Assembly: GCA_031264645.1 (NCBI GenBank) | Contig: JAISDR010000098.1 | Location: 1-8,031 of the forward strand | Length of the DNA: 8,031 bases | From: Prevotellaceae bacterium | Lineage (GTDB): Bacteria; Bacteroidota; Bacteroidia; Bacteroidales; UBA932 | Direction: 5' to 3' | Part shown: piece by piece, positions 1 through 6,051 of the stretch | Position numbering within the stretch: position 1 is the stretch's first letter | Layout of the letters: every line of letters starts with the position of its first letter | Notes under the pieces: model-generated | The model's database searches: none | The model's input: only the letters and a program-made list of their open reading frames with translations | What the model was told of the DNA's origin: nothing | Made by a program: the position numbers and the translations under genes

Positions 1-431
1 AGGAGGGCGTATATTCCGGCAAAGACGTAAAAGACAAGCCCGAAGGATTCTTCCGGACAGGAAAGATATGCCGTGAATACGCCGGCAATATACAGCAGTA
101 CCGGAAGCGTTTCGTAAAAGAGATACTTCCATCCCGGAAAGCGTACCTCTACCAGCGCAAGTATCGCAAAGGTGAACAGAAAAGCCTGCGTAACGGCAAT
201 CGCCAGCGCAACGGTCTGCACGGACGCAATGCTCTGCGGGGTTTGCAGGAGATATTCCACAATCTCGAAAACGACGAAAAACAGGTAGGCGCAGGCTAAG
301 GTGTAACGCGCTTTGCGGTAGTTGCCCAGCAAAGGACTGTCAGGCGTGTTCATGAAAAGAAGTATCAGCCCGCAAGCCAAAAGCAAGCCGCTCGTAACAA
401 AAATGGACAGTATGTTGTATAATTCGTTCAT
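1..431 (-). CDS. Polytopic membrane protein, N-terminal part (runs off left edge)
   Basis: The minus strand is open from an ATG at 431-429 to the window edge, giving 143 complete codons starting MNELYNILSIF. Seen directly: about five hydrophobic segments, near residues 8-27, 44-60, 75-95, 103-120 and 128-143, separated by short loops with charged patches (GNYRKAR, EVRFPGWK). There is no cleavable signal peptide; the first segment looks like a membrane helix. It begins 24 bases after the methyltransferase stop, with a purine-rich AGGACA stretch before the start, so it is probably the last visible member of the leftward operon. Inference: Bacteroidota have membrane sensors with a similar multi-helix N-terminus followed by a C-terminal AraC-type DNA-binding domain, and this could be one. 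The part that would decide lies outside the window, so function remains open. Confidence is high that it is coding and low for any role. Confidence 0.75.
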   Translation of the reverse strand, partial: MNELYNILSIFVTSGLLLACGLILLFMNTPDSPLLGNYRKARYTLACAYLFFVVFEIVEYLLQTPQSIASVQTVALAIAVTQAFLFTFAILALVEVRFPGWKYLFYETLPVLLYIAGVFTAYLSCPEESFGLVFYVFAGIYAL

Positions 432-455
432 AGAAATGTCCTGTATAATCTCCCC

Positions 456-1529
456 TTAGTCCTGTTTCAGTTTACATTTCAGCAAAGTATGTCCCACGCC
501 TGTGTTATCAATACATTTTTCTACGGACAAGCCTGCTTTTTCAATCAGTTCAAAGAATACGTCGGCGGTGTACATGCGGCTGTTTCCGTTGGCTATTGCA
601 GTGAAGTACAGGGACGTCATAATCAGACAGAATGTCGAAGTTTCGAAGCGCTGCCTGTCCCAGAACGGCTCGAGGATAAAGATGCGCGTATTTTCGTCCA
701 TAGTTTCAGCGCAGCGTTTCAGTATTGAAACTATTTCATCCTCCGAAAAACAGTCGAGGAACTGGCTCAGCCATACGGCGCCGTATCCTTCGGGAAGCGA
801 AGTGTTTTCGTCCAGCAGATTGGTTTCGATGAAAGTCATGCGGTGCGACAGGTTTTTCTCTGCGGCATTGTGTTTTGCCATTTCCAGCTGTCCCGGAAGA
901 TCGGCTATTGCCACATGCACTTCCGGATTGTACTGCAGGCATTTGAAGGCAAACTTTCCCGTATTTCCGCCTATATCCAGTATCTTTTCGGGACGAATCT
1001 CAAACACATGCTCCAGACACTGGTCAAAAGAAACATCCGAATAGTAATGGTCGAACGCGAACCAGCTTGTACGCGCATTTTCAGGAAGCTGCGACAGTCC
1101 TTCGTACACCGTGTCCCACGAGCCGAAGGTTTTCAGTCCCTCGGGTTTCCCCGTACGGACGGATTCCTCGAGATAGAACATTCCATTGTAGCATACATCG
1201 TTTACGAAATCAGTATTTGCAAGCGTAAAATCGCTGTGCATGAAAAAGTAAGCCGCTCTGGTAAGGAAAAATTTCTCGCTGCTGCGATACAGTAATCCTA
1301 TCGCCAGACCCGCCTCGCAAAGTACCCTGACGCCATATTCCGGCAATCCCGTTCCCAGAGCGATACCGGTTAACGACAGTCCCTTCCCCTTTTCCTTTTC
1401 GATTAAATCCAGTATTTCGAGATTCTTCAAGGCTCTCGAAGCCTGAAAAACAAGCGGGGCAAAAGCTATCCAGTTTGCCAGCCGGATTGCATCAATCGCC
1501 TTTAACGAATCACTGTTATAATTATCCAT
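456..1529 (-). CDS. SAM-dependent O-methyltransferase, COMT-like
   Basis: This 357-residue protein has the two-part layout of plant-COMT-like small-molecule methyltransferases. A helical N-terminal winged-helix-like region (about residues 20-95) is followed by a Rossmann-type SAM-binding domain. SAM motif I is visible as ILDIGGNTG at 183-191, with a likely ribose-binding acidic position in IADLPGQ about 25 residues later, and WLSQFLDCF and IFILEPFW match the later strands of the fold. The family transfers methyl groups, usually to hydroxyls of aromatic or polyketide-like compounds; the substrate here cannot be read from sequence. Its start is 1 base from the stop of the condensing enzyme, so the two are probably translationally coupled. 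Methyltransferases of this kind occur beside condensing enzymes in aryl-polyene-type pathways, which is the main hint to its role. An N- or C-methyltransferase is also possible. Confidence 0.85.
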   Translation of the reverse strand: MDNYNSDSLKAIDAIRLANWIAFAPLVFQASRALKNLEILDLIEKEKGKGLSLTGIALGTGLPEYGVRVLCEAGLAIGLLYRSSEKFFLTRAAYFFMHSDFTLANTDFVNDVCYNGMFYLEESVRTGKPEGLKTFGSWDTVYEGLSQLPENARTSWFAFDHYYSDVSFDQCLEHVFEIRPEKILDIGGNTGKFAFKCLQYNPEVHVAIADLPGQLEMAKHNAAEKNLSHRMTFIETNLLDENTSLPEGYGAVWLSQFLDCFSEDEIVSILKRCAETMDENTRIFILEPFWDRQRFETSTFCLIMTSLYFTAIANGNSRMYTADVFFELIEKAGLSVEKCIDNTGVGHTLLKCKLKQD

Positions 1530-1530
1530 A

Positions 1531-2709
1531 TCAATCGCTTATTTTCTTTTCGAAACAGACCGCCGCATTGCATCCGCCGAAACCCGACATGGTTTTGATG
1601 AAACGGTTCATTGCTTTTTTCTCCAAACCGGTCTGCATGTTGAGTTTGCTGCCCGTTCCGTTTTCCGTGTAGCCGGCGGTGGGAATCAGGATGTTGTTGA
1701 CGAGGCTTTCGATGCAGATTACGGATTCCAGAATACCGGCGGCGCCCAAAGTGTGTCCCGTGTAAGGTTTCAGGCTGTGAACGGGAATGTCCGAAACGCC
1801 GGCTTCGGCAAACGCCCTGCTTTCCATCTCGTCGTTGTATATCGTCGCAGTGCCGTGAGCCGAAATGAAATCAAAGCTGCCGGTATTTGCCTCGCGAACA
1901 GATTTCCTTATGGCTTCGGCGAGTTCCTTTCCCGTACGCGAGGGTCCCGAGATATGGTTGGCGTCGTTTGTTGTCGCTCCTCCGGTCAGGTATATTTGGG
2001 GGACGCCGGAATCGGAATCCCTGCTTTCAAGCCCGCGATTCTGCAAAACCACAGCGGCGGCGCCTTCTCCCAGATTGATTCCGTTCCTTGTCCTGTCGAA
2101 AGGTCTGCACGGCTTGTCGCTGAGCGCCATAAGGGAATTGAAGCCCGACAGCACAAAATCATTAAGCGTATCAGCTCCGATAATTACCGCACAGTCGCAG
2201 TGTTGCGCCTCAATGAATCTTTTGCCGGCAATCATAGCCGAAAGTCCCGATATGCAGGCGTTCGAGACAATATAGAACGGCGGTTTCACTGTCCCGTACT
2301 CTTCCGACAGCCTGTCTATCACTTTTTTGACGGATACATGGATAAGCAGGTTTTCGGGGGTTTCGGGATTATTTTCGATTTCCTCGATTCCGCCCTTCGT
2401 CGTCGCAACAATAAACAGTACCCTGCCGTTTGGCATAATGCCGGACTTTTCCAGTACGTCCTTTCCCGCAAGCCAGATTAATCTTTCAAACCTGTTCCAT
2501 CCCTCAAAGGGGCACAGGGACTTCAATCTGCTGTTCTGTTCTTCGGAAAAACAGGCGGCATAAACGGGACTTTCCAGAAAATCCCTGCGGATTTCACGCA
2601 ATCCCGATTTTCCTTCGACAATGGAATCAAAGACGTCCTTAGCCGAAAAACCCAGAGGATGAATGGCTGTGTACGATTTTACTTCCGGAAAGCAGTTTGC
2701 CGCATGCAT
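1531..2709 (-). CDS. Beta-ketoacyl-ACP synthase (FabB/FabF-like condensing enzyme)
   Basis: This 392-residue thiolase-fold enzyme should catalyse decarboxylative Claisen condensation of an acyl chain with malonyl-ACP in the cytoplasm. The catalytic set is complete: nucleophile Cys152 in SNACISG, His285 in SAHGTAT, Lys314 and His319 in KPYTGHTLGAAG, plus the C-terminal glycine loop SGFGG at 375-379. The PFDRTRNGINLGEGAA block (203-218) is typical of the elongating KAS class. The N-terminus is less conserved than housekeeping FabF (for example IHPLGFSAKDVF), which fits a specialised condensing enzyme such as those of aryl-polyene or flexirubin-type clusters rather than primary fatty-acid synthesis. 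This is inference, because no acyl carrier protein, ketoreductase, dehydratase or chain-length-factor partner is in view. It begins 4 bases after the RmlD-like stop and is followed by the methyltransferase after 1 base. Confidence 0.9.
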   Translation of the reverse strand: MHAANCFPEVKSYTAIHPLGFSAKDVFDSIVEGKSGLREIRRDFLESPVYAACFSEEQNSRLKSLCPFEGWNRFERLIWLAGKDVLEKSGIMPNGRVLFIVATTKGGIEEIENNPETPENLLIHVSVKKVIDRLSEEYGTVKPPFYIVSNACISGLSAMIAGKRFIEAQHCDCAVIIGADTLNDFVLSGFNSLMALSDKPCRPFDRTRNGINLGEGAAAVVLQNRGLESRDSDSGVPQIYLTGGATTNDANHISGPSRTGKELAEAIRKSVREANTGSFDFISAHGTATIYNDEMESRAFAEAGVSDIPVHSLKPYTGHTLGAAGILESVICIESLVNNILIPTAGYTENGTGSKLNMQTGLEKKAMNRFIKTMSGFGGCNAAVCFEKKISD

Positions 2710-2713
2710 AAAA

Positions 2714-3589
2714 CTAAAAACCCGACTGTTTTAAGGATTCAATCATCCGTTCCAGACTTGAAAACCAGTGATTAATCTCGATTCCGTACCTCGATTTTAT
2801 TTTCGCCTTGTTCATAACTCCATATTCGGGACGCTTTGCCGGAGTGGGATAATTTTCTGTCAGTATGGGATATACTTTACATTTCAATCCGTAGAGTTTC
2901 ATTATTGCACAGGCAAAATCATACCAGCTGCACACTCCTTCGTTACTGTAGTGAAAAACTCCCTCCTCGAACTTCCTTTCTCCCGAAGCGACCTGACTGA
3001 TAATCCGGAGTATTGCCGCCGCCAGGTCTTCTGCATACGTTGGAGTTCCGACCTGGTCGAAAACCACGCCAAGCGATTCGCGTTCTTTTCCAAGTTTTAT
3101 CATTGTTTTGACAAAATTGTTCCCAAAGGTGGAATACAGCCATGAGGTTCTTATAACTAAGGATTTGTAATAGCATAATGCTTCAAATTCCGTACCGACC
3201 TTGCTTTTTCCATACTCCGACTGCGGAGTGGTACGATTCCATTCCGCGTATGGAACATTCAGTTTTCCGTCGAAAACATACTCGGAAGACAGCTGAATAA
3301 GATATGAATCGTGTTCCAAACTTGCCTTTTTCAGATTCTTCACCGCGTCGACGTTTAATTTCCACGCAAGCTCTTTCTCCGATTCTGCCCTGTCCACAGC
3401 GGTATAGGCTGCACAGTTGATGACAAAAGCGGGCTTGAGCCTGTCGAAAAATTTAAAACATGCCTCCCTGTCGGTTATATCCAGTTCGTCAACATCCGTA
3501 AATACGAAATCGAACTTTTCGTCTTTCGACAGCTTTCTAAATTCGCAGCCAAGCTGTCCGTTGGCTCCTGTTACTAATATCTTTTTCAT
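2714..3589 (-). CDS. rfbD: dTDP-4-dehydrorhamnose reductase (RmlD family)
   Basis: This 291-residue extended short-chain dehydrogenase is close to full RmlD length. RmlD reduces dTDP-4-dehydrorhamnose to dTDP-L-rhamnose with NAD(P)H, the last step of rhamnose-donor synthesis for surface polysaccharides. Visible motifs are the nucleotide-binding GANGQLG at 8-14, NCAAYTAVDRAE at 58-69, the YxxxK catalytic pair Tyr126/Lys130, and RTSWLYS. The block usually read as STDYVFDG is SSEYVFDG at 101-108, so the catalytic Thr is Ser and the following Asp is Glu; both are conservative. The gene stands without rfbA, rfbB or rfbC, sitting between the SerA-like dehydrogenase (30 bases upstream) and the condensing enzyme (4 bases downstream). 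It may therefore be a housekeeping rfbD transcribed here, or an RmlD-like reductase recruited to the pathway encoded around it. Family assignment is secure; the exact substrate is less so. Confidence 0.87.
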   Translation of the reverse strand: MKKILVTGANGQLGCEFRKLSKDEKFDFVFTDVDELDITDREACFKFFDRLKPAFVINCAAYTAVDRAESEKELAWKLNVDAVKNLKKASLEHDSYLIQLSSEYVFDGKLNVPYAEWNRTTPQSEYGKSKVGTEFEALCYYKSLVIRTSWLYSTFGNNFVKTMIKLGKERESLGVVFDQVGTPTYAEDLAAAILRIISQVASGERKFEEGVFHYSNEGVCSWYDFACAIMKLYGLKCKVYPILTENYPTPAKRPEYGVMNKAKIKSRYGIEINHWFSSLERMIESLKQSGF

Positions 3590-3619
3590 TGTCTGTACTG
3601 TTTTGTTGCGCTCATTTTT

Positions 3620-4534
3620 TCATTTGTTTACGCGAAATCTTTCATTTCCCGTTTTAAAGAAGTCGATTATCTGGTTCAGCGCCGCCACTGCTGCGTTGAC
3701 ATTTGCCTCTTCCGTTTCCGCCCCCATCTTTTTGGGAGTGGCGAAATATCTTGTCCCAAACTCCTTCATCTTCTCATGACAGTCGGGCATCACGTCCGTA
3801 CCGTATTTTATGCCCGGATTTTGCAGCATGGCGCTCAGTAAATCAGTTTCATCAATAACTTCCTTGCGGGCAGTATTGATAAGGATGACGTTTTTCTTCA
3901 AACTGTTCAGTATGTTCCTGTTTATCGACTTAATGGTAGACGGGATTGCAGGAATGTTTATGGAAATGATGTCGTTGACAGAATAAAGTTCGTCAATCGA
4001 CTTCAAAGGACTTACGCCGTCTTCGACAAGAATACTGTCTTCTACAAAAGGGTCAAAAGCAGATACTTCCATTCCAAAGCCTTTAGCCAGAGCAGCGACA
4101 AGTTTTCCGACGTTTCCGTATGCGTGTATTCCAAGTTTTTTACCCTTCAATTCGCTTCCCGTTCCGGGCGAGAATGTGTTCCGCGCAAGGTAGATCATCA
4201 ATCCAAGGGAGAGTTCCGCTACAGCGTTCGAGTTTTGTCCCGGGGTATTCATCACAACAATGTTTCTGTCGCTGCACGCCTGCAAATCAACATTATCGTA
4301 GCCGGCGCCCGCACGTACGACAATCTTCAAAACGGTCGCCGAATTTACTACCCCCGCTGTAACTTTGTCGGAACGTACAATCATTGCATCGACGTCTTTA
4401 ACAGCGTTCTCCAAATCGGATGCATCCCTGTATTTCTCAAGAATAATTAATTCGTGCTCCGCCCCGGCAATTTCCTTTAACTGATTAACCGCAACAGATG
4501 AAAACGGTTTTTGAGTTGCTAATAATATTTTCAT
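3620..4534 (-). CDS. serA: D-3-phosphoglycerate dehydrogenase-like 2-hydroxyacid dehydrogenase
   Basis: This 304-residue protein is a short-form D-2-hydroxyacid dehydrogenase. Phosphoglycerate dehydrogenase oxidises 3-phosphoglycerate to 3-phosphohydroxypyruvate with NAD+, the first step of serine synthesis. Seen directly: VVRAGAGYDNVD (72-83) and NTPGQNSNAVAE (96-107) of the substrate domain, the NAD-binding turn HAYGNVG (137-143), acidic Asp161 at the end of strand 2, and the substrate Arg223 in NTARKEV. There is no C-terminal ACT domain. The usual catalytic Glu and His are missing: the TDVMPDCH and ATPKKMG segments have Cys252 and Lys268 where family members normally carry Glu and His. From memory, the Bacteroides SerA form shares the TPKKMGA segment, so this may be a lineage feature rather than damage. 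No serC is adjacent, unlike the serC-serA arrangement I recall in Bacteroides, so a pathway-specific paralogue is possible. It is the first gene of the leftward operon. Confidence 0.82.
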   Translation of the reverse strand: MKILLATQKPFSSVAVNQLKEIAGAEHELIILEKYRDASDLENAVKDVDAMIVRSDKVTAGVVNSATVLKIVVRAGAGYDNVDLQACSDRNIVVMNTPGQNSNAVAELSLGLMIYLARNTFSPGTGSELKGKKLGIHAYGNVGKLVAALAKGFGMEVSAFDPFVEDSILVEDGVSPLKSIDELYSVNDIISINIPAIPSTIKSINRNILNSLKKNVILINTARKEVIDETDLLSAMLQNPGIKYGTDVMPDCHEKMKEFGTRYFATPKKMGAETEEANVNAAVAALNQIIDFFKTGNERFRVNK

Positions 4535-4564
4535 TTTTATATATACTAATTATTTTATCGGCGG

Positions 4565-4572
4565 CAAAGGTA
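4565..4572 (-). promoter_or_regulatory. Bacteroidota -7 promoter element for the leftward operon
   Basis: Read on the minus strand this is TACCTTTG, a perfect match to the Bacteroides -7 consensus TAnnTTTG. It lies 30 bases before the SerA-like start codon, implying a short leader. No convincing TTTG -33 box is seen at the usual 19-21 base spacing; the upstream region is simply A/T-rich. The match and its position support a sigma-AB-type promoter for the five-gene operon. Confidence 0.6.
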
Positions 4573-4683
4573 AGGATTATTTAGTAATGTGTAAAAAATA
4601 AGATGACAATTATATTAAAAAGCATGCACGAGATGACCGGTTCGTAATCCTTGGCGGTAATCCTCCGACGGCGCGAAAATCAG

Positions 4684-4706
4684 TCATATACTGCACGTGC
4701 AGATGA
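4684..4706. repeat. Palindromic hairpin CTGCACGTGCAG with flanking arms
   Basis: A perfect 12-base palindrome (CTGCACGTGCAG, 4691-4702) is extended by TCAT (4684-4687) pairing with ATGA (4703-4706), leaving a three-base bulge (ATA) on the left side. It lies in the GC-rich island between the divergent promoters. No T-run follows on either side that would make it a clear intrinsic terminator. A dimeric regulator site or an RNA hairpin are both possible. A second, weak inverted repeat (TGAGA-AA-TCTCA, 4716-4727) lies nearby. Confidence 0.5.
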
Positions 4707-4812
4707 TGTTTGTGTTGAGAAATCTCATATTTTTTTCAATCATATTGCTCTTATTTTCAACGAATAACAGTATTTAATTTGAAGAAAAAAACAAATCGAT
4801 AGAAAAAAATGA

Positions 4813-4840
4813 TTTGTATTGAATATTTTTCATACTTTTG
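4813..4840 (+). promoter_or_regulatory. Bacteroidota-type promoter for the HU-like operon
   Basis: TACTTTTG at 4833-4840 matches the Bacteroides -7 consensus TAnnTTTG exactly and lies 28 bases before the ATG at 4869. A TTTG box at 4813-4816 could be the -33 element, but the 16-base spacing is shorter than the usual 19-21, so that half is uncertain. The surroundings are strongly A/T-rich, as expected. Transcription would start only a short distance before the HU-like ORF, which supports that ORF being expressed. Confidence 0.65.
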
Positions 4841-4868
4841 CGCATTGTAATTTTTAGAGAAACAGATT

Positions 4869-5348
4869 ATGTCAGTAAAATACATTACTCTTCTGCATGA
4901 GAATCCGGGAAAACCGGAAATGGAGAAATATTATGCACAGGCGAAATGCACAGGGGAGTTAATGTTCCGCAAATTGAGCAGGGAAATCACCGAAAAGTCT
5001 TCAGCAATCATCGGAAAGTTCCATGCAGTCGTCAGAAAATTGCCAGCAGTTATTGAAAAGTTTCCAGCAATCATCAACATGTCTCCAGCGACCGTTGGTA
5101 AACGTCCAGCAATCACCGGAAACATTCCAGCAGTCGTTGAAAGGTCTCCAGCAGTCATCGGAGAATCTCCAGCAGCCATTGGAAAACGTCCAGCAGTCAT
5201 CGGAGAATCTCCAGCAGTCATCGGAGAATCTCCAGCAGTCGCTGGCAAGTTCTCAGCAGTTATCGGCAAATTACCGGTAACCGGAAAACAATCGGACAAG
5301 TACACAATAAGTGATATTTTAGTGTGTTACATAAAAAATATTTATTAA
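4869..5348 (+). CDS. HU-like N-terminus fused to proline-containing heptad repeats
   Basis: This 159-residue ORF has two distinct parts. Residues 1-44 (MSVKYITLLHENPGKPE..., KYYAQAKCTGELMFRKLSREI) resemble, from memory, the opening of the Bacteroidota HU-related histone-like proteins (the HU_rel/HU-HIG group), which start MSVKY, continue with a KYYA-type strand, and have an LS-EI helix. From residue 45 to 135 the expected HU arm and DNA-binding beta-ribbon are absent. Instead there are 13 heptads of the form P-A-(V/I)-(I/V)-G-(K/E)-x, for example PAVIGES three times. A short tail, residues 136-159, ends CYIKNIY. Proline every seventh residue argues against a coiled coil; an extended or beta-like repeat is more likely. 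The start is supported by the -7 element 28 bases upstream, and the stop lies 17 bases before the helical protein gene. It could be a real chimeric DNA-associated protein or an HU-like gene overwritten by a minisatellite. Function is unknown. Confidence 0.6.
   Translation: MSVKYITLLHENPGKPEMEKYYAQAKCTGELMFRKLSREITEKSSAIIGKFHAVVRKLPAVIEKFPAIINMSPATVGKRPAITGNIPAVVERSPAVIGESPAAIGKRPAVIGESPAVIGESPAVAGKFSAVIGKLPVTGKQSDKYTISDILVCYIKNIY
5001..5273 (+). repeat. 21-bp tandem repeat (13 units) inside the HU-like ORF
   Basis: Thirteen contiguous 21-base units begin at 5001, 5022, 5043, 5064, 5085, 5106, 5127, 5148, 5169, 5190, 5211, 5232 and 5253. Each opens with CCAGCA or a near variant. The units at 5148, 5190 and 5211 are identical, while the outer ones are more diverged, which suggests recent central duplication. 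Degenerate remnants continue after 5273. As 21 is a multiple of three, copy-number change keeps the reading frame. The consensus is open in all three forward frames and two of the three reverse frames, so long overlapping ORFs here are repeat artefacts. Unit-to-unit changes in the annotated frame are often synonymous or swap Val, Ile and Ala, consistent with translation in that frame. Confidence 0.95.
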
Positions 5349-5365
5349 TTTAAAGAGGAATTGAT

Positions 5366-6040
5366 ATGAAAATTTCACAGAGTAATTATTTGAACATGTC
5401 GAATGCCGTGGTAACGCATTTCGACAATAATGTGCCGGTATGGTCAAGAATCCGCATAATAGCAGAAGGTGTTGGCAGATTGAAGACTACCATTGCTGAC
5501 ATCACCGCTACGGCGACCCGGCAAAGTATAAACAACCCTGTTGGACATACGGTAGCCAAGGAACAGGCCCGTGAGGGACTGGAAGATTTAGTTTACCTGA
5601 CGGCTTTGCGCATAAGAAGTTATGCGGGTATAGCAGGTGACGAGGTGTTGTTGGAGAAAATGCGTTTTTCGCGTTCCGCTCTTGATGTTTTGGGAATAAA
5701 CGACCTGTTGACCCGTAGCCGTCTGGTGCTGGACGCCTGCACAGTCAATCTTTCCGCCTTGACCGAATATCAGGTGGATCAGAAAACCGCTGACGAACTG
5801 CAAGGGCGCATCGACCGGACGGCACAGCTTTATGCCCAGCGGGATACGGTTATCGACCGGCGCATGGAAGCTACCGCACGTCTGCAACAGTTGTTCGCAC
5901 AAGCCCGCAAAAATCTCAAAACGCTGGACGACCTTGTGGAGGCTTATGTGGAAGATGATACTTTTGTGGCTACGTACTTCAATGCCCGCAGGATTCATGA
6001 TCTGAAGGGTAGAAAGATGAGAACTGAGGAAAAGAAATAA
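5366..6040 (+). CDS. All-helical protein of unknown function
   Basis: This 224-residue protein appears almost entirely alpha-helical. No signal peptide, membrane segment, cysteine pattern or enzymatic motif is seen. Helical stretches with regular hydrophobic spacing run roughly at 24-50, 60-90, 95-105, 110-135, 140-165 and 166-205, with a basic, acidic-tailed C-terminus (GRKMRTEEKK). A good ribosome site, AAAGAGGA at 5352-5359, precedes the start. The overall pattern (NVPVWSRI near the start, a KEQAREGL helix, YAGIAGDEVLLEKM, then a long C-terminal helix ending near FVATYFNARRI) recalls a widespread uncharacterised group of about 220-residue helical Bacteroidota proteins; this is from memory and unverified. 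It is 17 bases after the HU-like repeat ORF and 11 bases before the methyltransferase. It is more GC-rich than the restriction genes that follow. The short distance suggests it works with, or is co-expressed with, the HU-like protein. Confidence 0.75.
   Translation: MKISQSNYLNMSNAVVTHFDNNVPVWSRIRIIAEGVGRLKTTIADITATATRQSINNPVGHTVAKEQAREGLEDLVYLTALRIRSYAGIAGDEVLLEKMRFSRSALDVLGINDLLTRSRLVLDACTVNLSALTEYQVDQKTADELQGRIDRTAQLYAQRDTVIDRRMEATARLQQLFAQARKNLKTLDDLVEAYVEDDTFVATYFNARRIHDLKGRKMRTEEKK
5934..5966 (+). promoter_or_regulatory. Candidate internal promoter for the restriction-modification genes
   Basis: TACTTTTG at 5959-5966 is identical to the -7 octamer at 4833-4840 and matches TAnnTTTG. A TTG lies at 5934-5936, 22 bases upstream. 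It falls within the 3' end of the helical protein gene, about 85 bases before the methyltransferase start. Because the octamer also encodes ordinary residues (part of DDTFV), chance occurrence is possible. Confidence 0.3.
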
Positions 6041-6051
6041 GAGAAAAAGAT

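Larger units (their letters stand above)
4535..4868. other. Divergent intergenic region without a supportable gene
   Basis: The leftward biosynthetic operon and the rightward HU-like/restriction operon diverge from these 334 bases. The outer parts are very AT-rich and carry one Bacteroidota-type -7 element for each direction. The middle, roughly 4622-4710, is distinctly richer in G and C. It contains a GTAATCCT direct repeat (4644-4651 and 4657-4664) and a hairpin (4684-4706). Only very short reading frames cross it on either strand, and none has a convincing start and ribosome site. The GC-rich island is unexplained: it could be a regulatory site, an untranslated RNA or the remnant of something inserted. 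Confidence 0.6.

Noticed and set aside
502..1295. Plus-strand ORFs opposite the methyltransferase
   Set aside because: Shadows of a well-supported gene; no motif or start signal.
1753..2481. Long plus-strand ORF (242 residues) opposite the condensing enzyme
   Set aside because: It is antisense to a gene with full catalytic motifs, and its translation is rich in Arg, Ser and Cys with no family features.
4684..4706. Intrinsic terminator
   Set aside because: The hairpin lies upstream of both start codons between divergent genes and is not followed by a T-run in either direction that would fit termination of a gene.
4535..4868. Invertible promoter or phase-variable switch
   Set aside because: No pair of matching inverted repeats flanks either promoter, and no recombinase gene is in view; the only palindrome is a single local hairpin.
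5001..5273. CRISPR-like array
   Set aside because: Units are contiguous 21-mers without unique spacers, lie inside an ORF and have no cas genes nearby.
4931..5305. Antisense 124-residue ORF with FPMTAG-type repeats and forward 85-residue Gln-rich ORF
   Set aside because: Both arise because the 21-bp consensus is open in most frames; neither has its own promoter or ribosome site.
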